64,000 bases of DNA from Pseudomonas tohonis (lineage in GTDB: Bacteria; Pseudomonadota; Gammaproteobacteria; Pseudomonadales; Pseudomonadaceae). Made by a program: the position numbers and the translations under genes. Shown here piece after piece: positions 1-9,782 of this stretch; position 1 is the stretch's first letter; each line of letters starts with the position of its first letter. Below the pieces are notes generated by a model that saw only the letters and a list, made by a program, of their open reading frames with translations, was not told where the DNA came from and made no database searches. The stretch is taken from contig NZ_AP023189.1 of NCBI RefSeq assembly GCF_012767755.2, positions 2,232,001 to 2,296,000 on the forward strand. The letters run 5' to 3'.

Positions 1-129
1 CTGCTCGACGAGCAGGTGAACCGCCACGAGGTGGAGTGGCAATGGGTGCGCGGCCATACCGGCCACCCGGGCAACGAGCGCGCCGACCAGTTGGCCAACC
101 GGGGTGTCAGCGAGCTGAACGCCCGCTAG
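1..129 (+). CDS. rnhA: Ribonuclease HI, C-terminal end (cut by window edge)
   Basis: The first 42 codons read in frame 1 to a TAG at 127-129. They contain the RNase HI C-terminal signature [17 protein letters not shown], which holds the conserved His of the flexible loop and the last catalytic Asp (in ERAD). The enzyme degrades the RNA strand of RNA:DNA hybrids. The start lies outside the window. The next gene, dnaQ, is in the same direction 58 bases later, as in other Pseudomonas genomes. Confidence 0.93.
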   Translation: MLDEQVNRHEVEWQWVRGHTGHPGNERADQLANRGVSELNAR

Positions 130-187
130 AATGCCGCCTGCGGCTTCCCCTCCTTATATACAGAGCCATTCATTCACGGGCCCGAAC

Positions 188-928
188 ATGCGTTATGTAG
201 TACTGGATACCGAAACCACCGGCATGCCGGTGACCGATGGTCACCGCATCATCGAGATCGGCTGCGTCGAGCTGGAGGGTCGCCGCCTGACGGGGCGCCA
301 CTTCCACTATTACCTGCAGCCCGATCGCGAGGTGGACGAGGGTGCCATCGCGGTCCACGGCATCACCAACGAGTTCCTGGTGGGCAAGCCGCGCTTCAAG
401 GACATCGCCGACGAGTTCTTCGAGTTCATCAAGGGCGCCGAGCTGATCATCCACAACGCGGCGTTCGACATCGGCTTCATCAACAACGAATTCGCCCTGC
501 TGGGCCAGAGCGACCGCTCCGACATCGCCGAACACTGTGGCGTGCTCGACACCCTGCTGATGGCTCGCGGTCGCCACCCCGGCCAGCGCAACAGCCTGGA
601 CGCCCTGTGCAAGCGCTACGACGTCGACAACTCCGGCCGCGACCTGCACGGCGCACTGCTCGACGCCGAGATCCTCGCCGACGTCTACCTGGCGATGACC
701 GGTGGCCAGACCAATCTGTCCCTGGCGGGCGAGAGCGGCGAGGACAGCGGCAACGGTCCGCAGGCCAGCCCCATCCGCCGCATCACCGGTCGCGCGCCGG
801 GCCGCGTGATCCTCGCCAGCGAGGCCGAAGTCCAGGCCCACATGGCACGCATGGCGGTGATCGAGAAGTCCTCCGGCGCCCCCGCGCTCTGGGTGCAGAT
901 GGAGCAACCGGCGGCTCCGGAAGCCTGA
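188..928 (+). CDS. dnaQ: DNA polymerase III epsilon subunit (3'-5' proofreading exonuclease)
   Basis: This 246-aa protein is the proofreading subunit of the replicative polymerase core. Exo motif I (VLDTETTG) lies at residues 5-12, the Exo II region (HNAAFDIGFIN) near 92-102, and the Exo III-epsilon motif (HGALLDAEILADVY, H-x4-D) near 162-175. The C-terminal tail should carry the alpha-subunit (DnaE) contact. An upstream in-frame ATG at 131 would add 19 residues unlike the family. The start at 188 gives MRYVVLDTETTG, the usual beginning. It follows rnhA in the same direction. Confidence 0.96.
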   Translation: MRYVVLDTETTGMPVTDGHRIIEIGCVELEGRRLTGRHFHYYLQPDREVDEGAIAVHGITNEFLVGKPRFKDIADEFFEFIKGAELIIHNAAFDIGFINNEFALLGQSDRSDIAEHCGVLDTLLMARGRHPGQRNSLDALCKRYDVDNSGRDLHGALLDAEILADVYLAMTGGQTNLSLAGESGEDSGNGPQASPIRRITGRAPGRVILASEAEVQAHMARMAVIEKSSGAPALWVQMEQPAAPEA

Positions 929-1054
929 GTCGGCCGAGTTCCAGAGGCGCGACCTTTTCTTACAGGCTGAGGCAGCCGGGGTTCCGTCGACTCCGGCAAG
1001 CTTCTACCCTGAGGGCACAGGCGGGACGACCCCCGCCGCCCTCGGGAAGCCTGC

Positions 1055-3310
1055 ATGTACAAAGACCTGAAGTTCCCCATCCTCATCGTTCATCGCGACA
1101 TCAAGGCCGACACGGTCGCCGGTGATCGCGTGCGCGGCATCGCCCGCGAGCTGGAGCAGGACGGCTTCGCCATCCTCTCCACCGCCAGTTCCGCCGAAGG
1201 GCGCATCGTCGCCTCCACCCACCATGGCCTGGCCTGCATCCTCGTCGCCGCCGAAGGCGCGGGGGAGAACCAGCGGCTGCTGCAGGACGTGGTCGAGCTG
1301 ATCCGCGTGGCCCGGGTGCGCGCACCGCAACTGCCGATCTTCGCCCTGGGCGAGCAGGTCACCATCGAGAATGCCCCGGCCGAAGCCATGGCCGACCTCA
1401 ACCAGTTGCGGGGCCTGCTCTACCTCTTCGAAGACACCGTGCCCTTCCTCGCCCGGCAGGTCGCCCGCGCCGCACGCAACTACCTCGAAGGCCTGCTGCC
1501 GCCGTTCTTCCGTGCCCTGGTGGAGCACACCGCGCAATCCAACTATTCCTGGCACACGCCCGGCCACGGTGGTGGCGTCGCCTACCGCAAGAGCCCGGTG
1601 GGGCAGGCGTTCCACCAGTTCTTCGGCGAGAACACCCTGCGTTCGGATCTCTCCGTCTCGGTGCCCGAACTGGGGTCGCTGCTGGACCACACCGGCCCGC
1701 TCGCCGAGGCCGAGGCCCGCGCCGCGCGCAACTTCGGCGCCGACCACACCTTCTTCGTGATCAACGGCACCTCGACGGCGAACAAGATCGTCTGGCACTC
1801 CATGGTCGCCCGCGACGACCTGGTGCTGGTGGACCGCAACTGCCACAAGTCCATCCTCCACTCGATCATCATGACCGGCGCCATCCCGCTGTACCTCTGC
1901 CCGGAGCGCAACGAGCTGGGCATCATCGGGCCCATCCCGCTCAGCGAGTTCAGCCGCGAATCCATCCAGGCCAAGATCGACGCCAGCCCCCTGGCCCGGG
2001 GTCGGGCGCCGAAGGTGAAGCTGGCGGTGGTGACCAACTCCACCTACGACGGCCTCTGCTACAACGCCGAACTGATCAAGCAGGCGCTGGGCGATGTAGT
2101 CGAGGTGCTGCATTTCGACGAGGCCTGGTACGCCTACGCGGCCTTCCACGAGTTCTACGACGGGCGCTACGGCATGGGCACCCGGCGCACCGACGACGGC
2201 CCGCTGGTGTTCACCACCCATTCCACCCACAAGCTGCTGGCGGCCTTCAGCCAGGCCTCGATGATCCACGTGCAGGACGGCGGCAGTCGCCAGCTGGACC
2301 GTGACCGCTTCAACGAGGCGTTCATGATGCACATCTCCACCTCGCCCCAGTACGGCATCATCGCCTCGCTCGACGTGGCCTCGGCGATGATGGAAGGCCC
2401 CGCCGGGCGCTCGCTGATCCAGGAGACCTTCGACGAAGCGGTGAGCTTCCGCCGCGCCCTGGCCAACGTCTGGCAGACCCTCGATGCCCAGGACTGGTGG
2501 TTCGATATCTGGGAACCGCCGCAGGTGGAGGGCGCCGAGTCGGTGGCGACCCGCGACTGGTTGCTGCAGCCGGGCGCCGACTGGCACGGCTTCGGCGACG
2601 TGGCCGACGACTACGTGCTGCTCGACCCGATCAAGGTCACCCTGGTCACCCCCGGCCTCAGCGCCGACGGCAAGCTGGGCGAGCAGGGGATTCCCGCCGC
2701 CGTGGTGGGCAAGTTCCTCTGGGAGCGCGGGCTGGTGGTGGAGAAGACCGGGCTCTACTCCTTCCTCGTGCTGTTCTCCATGGGCATCACCAAGGGCAAA
2801 TGGAGCACGCTGCTCACCGAGCTGCTGGAGTTCAAGCGCTCCTACGACGCCAACGCCCCGCTGACCAGCGCGCTGCCCTCGGTGGCCCGTGCCGGCGGTG
2901 CCCGCTACCAGGGGCTGGGGCTGCGCGACCTGTGCGACGAACTGCACGCCTGCTACCGCGACAACGCTACCGCCCGCGCCATGCGACGCATGTACACCGC
3001 GCTGCCGGAGCTGGCGATCAAGCCCTCGGAGGCCTACGACAAGCTGGTGCGCGGCGAGGTCGAGGCGGTGCCCATCGAGCAGCTCCAGGGGCGCATCGCC
3101 GCGGTCATGCTGGTGCCGTACCCGCCGGGCATCCCGCTGATCATGCCGGGCGAGCGTTTCACCGCGCAGACCCGCTCGATCATCGACTACCTGGCCTTCG
3201 CCCGGACCTTCGACAACTGCTTCCCCGGCTTCGATTCCGATGTCCACGGCCTGCAGCACGACGACAGCCCCACGGGGCGCTGCTATACCGTTGACTGCAT
3301 TAGGGAATGA
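1055..3310 (+). CDS. ldcA: PLP-dependent lysine decarboxylase (Orn/Lys/Arg decarboxylase family)
   Basis: A 751-aa fold-type I decarboxylase of the large inducible class. It has an N-terminal receiver-like wing domain (about 1-130), a PLP-binding core opening at TPGHGGGVAYRKSP (about 169-182), the cofactor lysine in THSTHKLLAAFSQAS (K393), and a C-terminal domain. It decarboxylates lysine to cadaverine. In P. aeruginosa the orthologue LdcA is a lysine decarboxylase induced by arginine through ArgR. The permease gene starts 16 bases after the stop, matching the ldcAB operon. I saw no convincing ArgR box in the 126-base upstream gap. Substrate (lysine versus arginine) is assigned by length and context, not by residues I can verify. 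Confidence 0.9.
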   Translation: MYKDLKFPILIVHRDIKADTVAGDRVRGIARELEQDGFAILSTASSAEGRIVASTHHGLACILVAAEGAGENQRLLQDVVELIRVARVRAPQLPIFALGEQVTIENAPAEAMADLNQLRGLLYLFEDTVPFLARQVARAARNYLEGLLPPFFRALVEHTAQSNYSWHTPGHGGGVAYRKSPVGQAFHQFFGENTLRSDLSVSVPELGSLLDHTGPLAEAEARAARNFGADHTFFVINGTSTANKIVWHSMVARDDLVLVDRNCHKSILHSIIMTGAIPLYLCPERNELGIIGPIPLSEFSRESIQAKIDASPLARGRAPKVKLAVVTNSTYDGLCYNAELIKQALGDVVEVLHFDEAWYAYAAFHEFYDGRYGMGTRRTDDGPLVFTTHSTHKLLAAFSQASMIHVQDGGSRQLDRDRFNEAFMMHISTSPQYGIIASLDVASAMMEGPAGRSLIQETFDEAVSFRRALANVWQTLDAQDWWFDIWEPPQVEGAESVATRDWLLQPGADWHGFGDVADDYVLLDPIKVTLVTPGLSADGKLGEQGIPAAVVGKFLWERGLVVEKTGLYSFLVLFSMGITKGKWSTLLTELLEFKRSYDANAPLTSALPSVARAGGARYQGLGLRDLCDELHACYRDNATARAMRRMYTALPELAIKPSEAYDKLVRGEVEAVPIEQLQGRIAAVMLVPYPPGIPLIMPGERFTAQTRSIIDYLAFARTFDNCFPGFDSDVHGLQHDDSPTGRCYTVDCIRE

Positions 3311-3326
3311 CGAGCCTGGGGGCGCG

Positions 3327-4688
3327 ATGAGCGAGGAAAGACCGGCGAGCCGGGCAGGCACCATGGGATTCTGGACCTGCACCGCGCTGGTGGTGGGCAA
3401 CATGATCGGCTCCGGGGTCTTCCTGCTGCCTTCCAGCCTCGCGGCCTATGGCGGCCTGAGCCTGTTCGGCTGGCTCATCTCCAGCACCGGGGCGGTGATC
3501 CTGGCGCTGACCTTCGCCCGCCTGGCCCGGCTCAACCCCGGTGCCGGCGGGCCCTACGCCTATACCCGCGACGGCTTCGGCTCCTTCGCCGGTTACCTTT
3601 GCGCCTGGACCTACTGGAAAGCCGCCTGGATCGGCAATGCGGCCATCTCGGTGACCCTGGTGGGCTACCTGCAAGTGTTCTTCCCGGCCCTGCGCGACCC
3701 GCTGCTGACGGTCGCCACCGCCATCGGCGCCATCTGGCTCTGCACCCTGATCAACCTGCGCGGCATCGGTGCCTTCGGCCTGGCGCAGAACATCCTCACC
3801 GCCCTCAAGCTGATCCCCTTGCTGCTGGTGGGCGTGCTCGGCTGGTTCTCCTTCCACCCCGAGTACCTGCGCATCCCCGATGTCAGCGAACTGCCGCCCG
3901 GTTCCGGCGGCTACGCCAAGGCCATCGCCACCACGGCGGCGCTGACGCTCTGGTCCTTCATCGGCCTGGAGTCCGCCACCGTGCCGGCCGATCACGTGCG
4001 CGACCCCAAGCGCACCATCCCCCGCGCCACCGTGTTCGGCACGCTGGTGGCGGCGGCGGTCTACATCCTCTCCATCACCGCCGTGCAGGGCGTGCTGCCA
4101 CCCGAGGTCCTGGTGCGCTCCACGGCGCCCTTCGCCGATGCGGCGCGGGTGCTGATCGGCGACTGGGGCTACCACCTGGTGGCGGCCGGCGCGGTCATCG
4201 CCTGCCTCGGCGCGCTCAACGGCTGGGTGCTGCTGCAGGGGCAGATCCCCATGGCCACCGCGCGCGACGGCCTCTTGCCCGAGTCCCTGGCCAGGACCAA
4301 CAAGCACGACGTGCCGGCCAACGGCCTGCTGATCTCCGGCGTGCTGGTCACCGCCCTGGTGCTGGTGGACAGGCAGGGCGAACTGGTGGACGTGTTCAAC
4401 GTGATCATCCTGCTCGGCACCATGACCGGCGTCGTGCCCTACGCCTTCTGCACCGCCGCGCTGCTGCAGCAACTGGCGGTGCAGCCGGGGGATTTCTCCG
4501 CCAGCGAGCGGGGCCGCCTGGTGGCCATCGGCGTGCTCGGTTTCGCCTACTCGATCTGGGCGCTCTACGGCACGGGCGAGCAGGCGATCTTCTGGGGGTT
4601 CCTCGTGCTCATGGCCGGCATCCCGCTCTACACCTGGCGCCAGTGGCGCAACCGGGTGCACGAGGAGGCCCTGGGCTCGCGCCCTTGA
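3327..4688 (+). CDS. ldcB: APC-family lysine/cadaverine antiporter
   Basis: A 453-aa inner-membrane transporter with about 12 hydrophobic segments. The APC signature NMIGSGVFLLPSSLA near residues 25-39 contains the glycine-rich substrate-binding turn of AdiC/CadB-type exchangers. The start at 3327 follows a GGGGGCG Shine-Dalgarno. The longer frame from 3240 would overlap ldcA. It sits 16 bases behind ldcA, so the pair should import lysine, decarboxylate it and export cadaverine, consuming a proton. The role is inferred from family and operon. Confidence 0.87.
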   Translation: MSEERPASRAGTMGFWTCTALVVGNMIGSGVFLLPSSLAAYGGLSLFGWLISSTGAVILALTFARLARLNPGAGGPYAYTRDGFGSFAGYLCAWTYWKAAWIGNAAISVTLVGYLQVFFPALRDPLLTVATAIGAIWLCTLINLRGIGAFGLAQNILTALKLIPLLLVGVLGWFSFHPEYLRIPDVSELPPGSGGYAKAIATTAALTLWSFIGLESATVPADHVRDPKRTIPRATVFGTLVAAAVYILSITAVQGVLPPEVLVRSTAPFADAARVLIGDWGYHLVAAGAVIACLGALNGWVLLQGQIPMATARDGLLPESLARTNKHDVPANGLLISGVLVTALVLVDRQGELVDVFNVIILLGTMTGVVPYAFCTAALLQQLAVQPGDFSASERGRLVAIGVLGFAYSIWALYGTGEQAIFWGFLVLMAGIPLYTWRQWRNRVHEEALGSRP

Positions 4689-4838
4689 GCCCCGTTGCAA
4701 GCGGCTTCTAACTGCCATGGCGTGTCCTGCATCACAGAGGTCGCCTTCGACTTTCATCGAACGCTTGATATAGTTGCCGGATTCAAAAAACCTGAAATTT
4801 CTGACAGGCCAGCACCAGAACTGGCGAGGATGACTGCC

Positions 4839-5651
4839 GTGTCCGACTACAAAGCCTTTCGCGTAGAACTGGCAGACAAGATTGCCCACGTCGAAATAAA
4901 CCGCCCCGAGAAAATCAACGCCATGAACGCGGATTTCTGGGTCGAGATCATCGACATCTTCCGTTGGGCGAGCGAGAACGACGAGGTCCGCGTGGTGGTC
5001 CTCTCCGGAGCCGGCAAGCACTTCTCCTCGGGCATCGACCTGATGCTGCTGGCGTCGGTCGGCGCCCAGCTGGGCAAGGACGTGGGCCGCAACGCCCTGG
5101 CGCTGCGCCGCAAGATCCTCGAACTGCAGGCCTCCTTCAATGCGGTGGACACCTGCAGCAAACCGGTACTCGCCGCCATCCAGGGCTACTGCCTGGGCGG
5201 CGCCATCGACCTGATTTCCGCCTGCGACATGCGCTACTCCACCACCGATGCCCAGTTCTCCATCAAGGAGATCGACATCGGCATGGCCGCCGACGTCGGC
5301 ACCCTGCAGCGCCTGCCGCGCCTCATCGGCGACGGCATGATGCGCGAACTGGCCTACACCGGGCGCACCATCGACGGCGAGGAGGCTCGCTCCATCGGCC
5401 TGGTCAACCGCACCTACGCCGACCGCGACGCGCTGCTGGAAGGGGTGTTCGCCCTGGCCCGCGAGATCGCCGCCAAGTCCCCGGTCGCCGTGCGTGGCAC
5501 CAAGGAAATGATTCGCTACATGCGTGACCACCGTGTCGACGACGGCCTCGAATACATCGCCACCTGGAATGCGGCGATGCTGCAGTCCGCCGACCTGCGT
5601 GTGGCCATGGCCGCCCATATGAACAAACAGAAGCCGGAATTCGCCGACTGA
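4839..5651 (+). CDS. Enoyl-CoA hydratase/isomerase family protein, dienoyl-CoA isomerase-like
   Basis: A 270-aa crotonase-fold protein. The oxyanion-hole segments are SGAGKHFSSGIDLMLL (about 53-68) and IQGYCLGGAIDL (about 113-124). The stretch KEIDIGMAADVGTLQRLP puts an acidic pair at E144 and D152, the same 8-residue spacing as the catalytic Glu/Asp of delta3,5-delta2,4-dienoyl-CoA isomerases (ECH1). That suggests a role in beta-oxidation of unsaturated fatty acids rather than simple hydration. I chose the GTG at 4839 because GAGG lies 9 bases upstream. The ATG at 4830 would sit directly on that ribosome-binding site. PAO1 has a homologue at the same position (PA1821, from memory). Confidence 0.85.
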   Translation: MSDYKAFRVELADKIAHVEINRPEKINAMNADFWVEIIDIFRWASENDEVRVVVLSGAGKHFSSGIDLMLLASVGAQLGKDVGRNALALRRKILELQASFNAVDTCSKPVLAAIQGYCLGGAIDLISACDMRYSTTDAQFSIKEIDIGMAADVGTLQRLPRLIGDGMMRELAYTGRTIDGEEARSIGLVNRTYADRDALLEGVFALAREIAAKSPVAVRGTKEMIRYMRDHRVDDGLEYIATWNAAMLQSADLRVAMAAHMNKQKPEFAD

Positions 5652-5690
5652 TGCTGTACGAGAACTCCGCGCGGGAGGCGCGCTAGACCC

Positions 5691-7370
5691 ATGGTCACTG
5701 GAGCCACTTCCCTGAGCCTGGTGCGCGACGAGCTGTTCGCCACCATTGAACAGGCCGAACAGAGCCTCGAGCAGTTCATCGTCGAACGGCAGAACGGCAG
5801 CCTGCTGCAACAGGCCGTGGAAAGCCTGCAGCAGGTGCGCGGCACCCTGAATCTCATCGAACTCACCGGCGCCGAACTGCTGGCCCAGGAAGTCCTGGAC
5901 CAGGCGACCGACATCCCCGCCGGCGTCGGCGAGGAGCGTGACACCCAGCTGGCAGCCCTGAGCAACGCGCTCTATGTCCTGCGCCGTTATCTGGAGAACG
6001 TCGACGCCCATCGCCAGGAAATGCCCGAGCTGCTCCTGCCGGCGATCAACGAACTGCGCCAGGCTGCCGGCCAGCCGGCGTTGCCGGAAAGCTTCTTCTT
6101 CAGTGTGCGCCTGGACCAGGCGCGCGTTCCCGCCGCCGCCAACCTGCCCGAGACCGGTGCCCAGGACCTCCTGGCCCGCCGCCTGCGGCAGATGTACCAG
6201 GTGGGCCTGCTGGGCTTCATCCGCGAGCAGAACCCCCAGGCCAGCCTGAAGCTGATGGGCCGCGCCCTCGGCCGTCTCGACAGCCTCTACGCCATCGACC
6301 CGCGCGCACGCCTGTGCTGGATCGGCGCCGCTGCCGTCGAGGCCGTCCTGGACGGCCAGCTGCTGCCGCGCAAGGCTCGCAAGCAGCTGTTCTCGCGCAT
6401 CGACCGCGAGCTGAAGCAACTGCTGGCGAACGAGCTCTACGAGGCGCCCCGCAGCCTGCAGAAAGAGCTGCTCTACCTCGTGGCCCTGGCCGATACCCAG
6501 GGACCCCGTGCGAGCGAGCTGCGCACCGTCTTCGGCATGACCGCGCTGCCCTTCACCGACCACCTGCTGGAAGAGGAATACCAGCGCCTGGCCGGCCCGG
6601 GGCAGGCGGTGATGCGTTCCCTGTCCTCGGCCATCCGCGAGGAGCTGGCCAGCGTCAAGGATGTGCTCGACCTGATCGAGCGCGGCACCGCCCAGGCGGA
6701 CAGCTTCGGCAGCCTGCACGCGCTGCTGGGCAAGCTGGCCAAGACCCTCGGCATGGTCGGCCAGACCTCCGCCGCCAATGCGCTGCACGCCCAGTTGCCG
6801 GTGGTGGCGGGCTGGAGCGAGGCGACCCCGGCCGCGCCCGAGTCCCTGCACAAGCTGGCGGACGCGGTGCTCTACGTGGAAAGCATGGTCGCCGACCTGG
6901 AGCGTGGCGAGCGCCGCGAAAGCCGCCAGGCCGCCGCCCAGGCGATGACCGAGTCCGAATCCTTCGCCCAGCACCAGCTGACCGAGGCGCGCATCGTGGT
7001 CATCGACGAGGCCCAGGCGGGCCTGGCCATGGCCAAGCGTGCGATCACCGCGTACCTCGAGTCCAACGGCGACAAGCTGCACCTGGCCAACGTGCCCCTG
7101 ACCCTGCAGGCGGTGCGTGGCGGCCTCTGGTTCCTCGGCCAGGAGCGTGCGGCCCTGCTGGTGGGCGCCTGTGGCGATTTCATCCAGAAAGACATGATCG
7201 AGGCGCCGCAGATGCCGTCCGAACAACTGCTGGAAACCCTGGCCGATGCGCTGACCAGCCTCGAGTACTACCTCGAGGGCGGCGGCGTGCTGCGCCCCGA
7301 CGCCCAGCCGAGCGTGCTCGACCTGGCCGCCGAGAGCGTGCGCGCCCTGGGCCTGTCGGTGGCCGCCTGA
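5691..7370 (+). CDS. fimL: FimL, Hpt-like scaffold regulating cAMP and type IV pili
   Basis: A 559-aa cytoplasmic, mostly helical protein (for example [20 protein letters not shown] near the start). It resembles the N-terminal part of the chemosensory kinase ChpA/PilL without its kinase or receiver domains. In P. aeruginosa the gene between the enoyl-CoA hydratase gene and nudC is fimL, whose product promotes cAMP production by CyaB and twitching motility. Length and gene order match. The stop overlaps the nudC start (TGATG), so the two are translationally coupled. I see no Hpt histidine motif I could call active. Confidence 0.85.
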   Translation: MVTGATSLSLVRDELFATIEQAEQSLEQFIVERQNGSLLQQAVESLQQVRGTLNLIELTGAELLAQEVLDQATDIPAGVGEERDTQLAALSNALYVLRRYLENVDAHRQEMPELLLPAINELRQAAGQPALPESFFFSVRLDQARVPAAANLPETGAQDLLARRLRQMYQVGLLGFIREQNPQASLKLMGRALGRLDSLYAIDPRARLCWIGAAAVEAVLDGQLLPRKARKQLFSRIDRELKQLLANELYEAPRSLQKELLYLVALADTQGPRASELRTVFGMTALPFTDHLLEEEYQRLAGPGQAVMRSLSSAIREELASVKDVLDLIERGTAQADSFGSLHALLGKLAKTLGMVGQTSAANALHAQLPVVAGWSEATPAAPESLHKLADAVLYVESMVADLERGERRESRQAAAQAMTESESFAQHQLTEARIVVIDEAQAGLAMAKRAITAYLESNGDKLHLANVPLTLQAVRGGLWFLGQERAALLVGACGDFIQKDMIEAPQMPSEQLLETLADALTSLEYYLEGGGVLRPDAQPSVLDLAAESVRALGLSVAA

Positions 7371-8203
7371 TGGCTGGCGAACGCTGGCAGCCCGGCCTGC
7401 TCGATGCCGGCCGCACCGGTGGCTGGGCCCTGGCCCACTGCCGCCAGCAGTTCCTCGCTGATGGCAATGGCGTGCTGTTCCCCCGGGAATGGCTGAAGCG
7501 CCAGGAACTGCCGATCCTCTCTGAACACGGTATCGGCCATTTCGATGGCGACGAGATCTACCTGCTTGAGCTCTCGAGCACCGCCGATGTACCCGGCAGC
7601 GCCTGGGTCGGCCTGCGCCAGTTGATGATGCAGGGCGATCCGGACACCTTCCGCATGCTCGGCTTCGCCACCCAGATCGGCACCTGGGCCGACCACCACC
7701 GCTTCTGCGGGAGCTGCGGCGCGCGCATGAGCCAGGTGAGCGGCGAGCGTGCCATGTACTGCCAGAGCTGCGGCGTGCACCATTACCCGCGCCTCTCGCC
7801 GAGCATGATCGTGCTGGTGACCCGCGGTGACGAGCTGCTGCTGGCGCGTTCGCCGCGCTTCGTCAGCGGCGTCTACAGCACCCTGGCCGGCTTCGTCGAG
7901 CCGGGCGAGTCGGTGGAGCAGTGCGTGGCGCGCGAGGTGCGCGAGGAAGTCGGCGTGGAGATCGCCACGCCGCAGTACATCGGCAGCCAGAACTGGCCCT
8001 TCCCGCATTCGCTGATGCTCGGCTTCCACGCCGAGTACGTCAGTGGCGATATCGTCCCGCAGCCCGGCGAGATCGAGGATGCCCAGTGGTTCTCCATCCA
8101 TGACCTGCCGCCGTTGCCGGCCAGCAAGTCCATCGCGCGCTACCTGATCGACCTCTACCTGGCGCGCCGCCTGGGCCACTCAGAACCAGTGCTGCCAGGC
8201 TAG
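7370..8203 (+). CDS. nudC: NADH pyrophosphatase / NAD-RNA decapping Nudix hydrolase
   Basis: A 277-aa Nudix enzyme. A four-cysteine zinc site is formed by FCGSCG (C113, C116) and YCQSCG about 18 residues later. The Nudix box follows as [24 protein letters not shown], shown here in two parts ([11 protein letters not shown], then [11 protein letters not shown]). The NudC-specific [11 protein letters not shown] motif comes after it. The family cleaves NAD(H) and removes NAD caps from RNA 5' ends. The ATG overlaps the fimL stop. The frame is open far upstream, but that is an antisense-type artefact inside fimL. The last 24 bases overlap the convergent transporter gene. Confidence 0.95.
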   Translation: MAGERWQPGLLDAGRTGGWALAHCRQQFLADGNGVLFPREWLKRQELPILSEHGIGHFDGDEIYLLELSSTADVPGSAWVGLRQLMMQGDPDTFRMLGFATQIGTWADHHRFCGSCGARMSQVSGERAMYCQSCGVHHYPRLSPSMIVLVTRGDELLLARSPRFVSGVYSTLAGFVEPGESVEQCVAREVREEVGVEIATPQYIGSQNWPFPHSLMLGFHAEYVSGDIVPQPGEIEDAQWFSIHDLPPLPASKSIARYLIDLYLARRLGHSEPVLPG

Positions 8204-8956
8204 CCGCGCAGTCAGCGCCAACACCACGCAGATGAATACCGGGCGGATGAACTTCGCCCCGCCGCTGATGGCCGTGCGTGCGCCGAGGAAGGCGCCCGCC
8301 ATCAGGGCGATGCCCATGCAGATGCCCAGCAGCCAGGCCACCTGGCCACCGACCACGAACACCGCGAGTGCCACGCCGTTGCTGACGAAGTTCATGGTGC
8401 GGGCCACGCCGCTGGCGCGCACCAGGTCGAGGGGGTAGAGCAGCAGGCTGCTGACGGTCCAGAAGGCGCCCGTGCCGGGGCCGGCGACGCCATCGTAGAA
8501 GCCGAGGCCCAGGCCCTGGGGCCACTGGCGACGGCGGGGGATCGGAGCGTCCGTGGCGTGCTGGGCGTCCGGCACCTTGCCGAACAGCAGGTACAGGCCG
8601 CAACCGAACACCACGGCGGGGAGCATCTGGTTCAGCCAGTGGGCCGGCAGCCAATGGGCGATGACGGCGCCGATGGCAGCGCCCAGGGCCGTGGCGATCA
8701 GCGCCCCGCGCCATTTGGCCGGCTCGAACAGCTTGCGCCGGTAGAAGGTGTAGCTGGCGGTGGCCGAGCCGAAGGTGGCGCACAGCTTGTTCGTGCCCAG
8801 CACCAGGTGCGGCGGCAGGCCGGCAGTGAGCAGGGCGGGGATGGTCAGCAGGCCCCCACCACCGGCGATGGCATCGATGAAACCGGCGAGAAAGGCGACC
8901 GCCGCCAGCACCAGAAGGGTGACGGGGTCGACGGCTAAGTCGAGAGGGAAGGGCAT
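8180..8956 (-). CDS. TSUP (TauE/SafE) family membrane transporter
   Basis: A 258-aa protein with about eight hydrophobic segments. It carries the TSUP repeat signatures [20 protein letters not shown] near residues 20-39 and [16 protein letters not shown] near 150-165. The family moves sulfite, organosulfonates or related anions, and the substrate here is unknown. It is convergent with nudC (24-base overlap) and divergent from the next gene with a 99-base gap. Confidence 0.88.
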   Translation of the reverse strand: MPFPLDLAVDPVTLLVLAAVAFLAGFIDAIAGGGGLLTIPALLTAGLPPHLVLGTNKLCATFGSATASYTFYRRKLFEPAKWRGALIATALGAAIGAVIAHWLPAHWLNQMLPAVVFGCGLYLLFGKVPDAQHATDAPIPRRRQWPQGLGLGFYDGVAGPGTGAFWTVSSLLLYPLDLVRASGVARTMNFVSNGVALAVFVVGGQVAWLLGICMGIALMAGAFLGARTAISGGAKFIRPVFICVVLALTARLAWQHWF

Positions 8957-9055
8957 AAATGCTCGATCTGTGTCCGATTGCGCAGCGCGGCAACTGGTCG
9001 CTGCGCCGGGAGGTCCGCATAATGCCGGCTATTTTGCACAGAAGGAAAGGGTTCC

Positions 9056-9706
9056 ATGCAGTACGACGGCCTGGCCTGGGGCATTGCCCTGCTGGCTCTA
9101 CTCGCGGCGGTGGTCGCCGCGCGCATCCTCTTCGATCGCAGCTGGTTCCTCGGCTGGCTGCGCGGCACCGTCGGGCTGGCATTCCTCGCCCTGGCGCTGC
9201 TGGTGGGCACCGTGGCCTGGGACCTGACGCGCTACGAGCCGTTGCATGCCGACAAGCCCATCGTCACCCTCAGCTTCAAGGCCCTCGGCCCGCAACGCTA
9301 CGAGGTGACCCTGCTGGAGGGGGGCAACGAGCGCAGCGTGCTGCTGGACGGTGACCTGTGGCAGCTGGACGCGCGCCTGCTGCGCCTGAAGGGCCTGGCC
9401 GAGCTGATCGGGCTGCAGCCGGGCTACCGCCTAGAGAAACTCTCCGGCCGCTTCCTCGCCATCGAGGAACAGCAACTGGCTCAGCACCCCGAGGCGGAGC
9501 TGGCCGTCAGCCCCTATGGCATCGACCTGTGGCGCTGGCTGCGGCTGAACCAGCGCGACCTGTTCCTCTTCGATCCGCAGGCGCAGCGGGTGACCTACCT
9601 GCCGATGGCCGATGGCGCGGTCTACTCCGTCGCCCTTTCGCCCACCGGCCTGCTGGCCCAGCCGCTCAACCCGGTCGCCACCCAGGCGCTCAAGGACTGG
9701 CGCTGA
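9056..9706 (+). CDS. Conserved hypothetical membrane-anchored protein
   Basis: A 216-aa protein with two N-terminal membrane segments (about 7-24 and 38-57) and then a soluble, probably periplasmic, domain of about 150 residues. A homologue lies at this position in P. aeruginosa, sometimes labelled a multidrug efflux-related protein without evidence. I recognise no catalytic motif. The start follows AGGAAAGG with 6-base spacing. A strong terminator follows at 9739-9766. Confidence 0.75.
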   Translation: MQYDGLAWGIALLALLAAVVAARILFDRSWFLGWLRGTVGLAFLALALLVGTVAWDLTRYEPLHADKPIVTLSFKALGPQRYEVTLLEGGNERSVLLDGDLWQLDARLLRLKGLAELIGLQPGYRLEKLSGRFLAIEEQQLAQHPEAELAVSPYGIDLWRWLRLNQRDLFLFDPQAQRVTYLPMADGAVYSVALSPTGLLAQPLNPVATQALKDWR

Positions 9707-9738
9707 TCGCCCCGCACCACCCGTATCGATGCACAAAC

Positions 9739-9766
9739 GAAAAGGGAGCCCGAAGGCTCCCTTTTT
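9739..9766. terminator. Bidirectional rho-independent terminator
   Basis: The arms AAAGGGAGCC and GGCTCCCTTT flank a CGAA loop, with A-rich sequence on one side and T-rich on the other. It can serve the membrane-protein gene on the plus strand and the SDR gene ending at 9783 on the minus strand. Confidence 0.85.
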
Positions 9767-9782
9767 CATGGGCGGGGTTTCC

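Noticed and set aside
4695..4838. Upstream extension of the dienoyl-CoA isomerase gene (frame open from 4695)
   Set aside because: The extra residues are not family-like and no ribosome-binding site precedes them; GTG 4839 has one.
1004..7226. Very long minus-strand open frames opposite ldcA and the following genes (799 and 1308 codons)
   Set aside because: High G+C makes the antisense frame open. The translations are low-complexity, without motifs, and overlap well-supported genes.
6314..8203. An apparent long fusion frame joining fimL DNA to nudC
   Set aside because: The part before 7370 is fimL in another frame, and NudC starts normally at the ATGA overlap.
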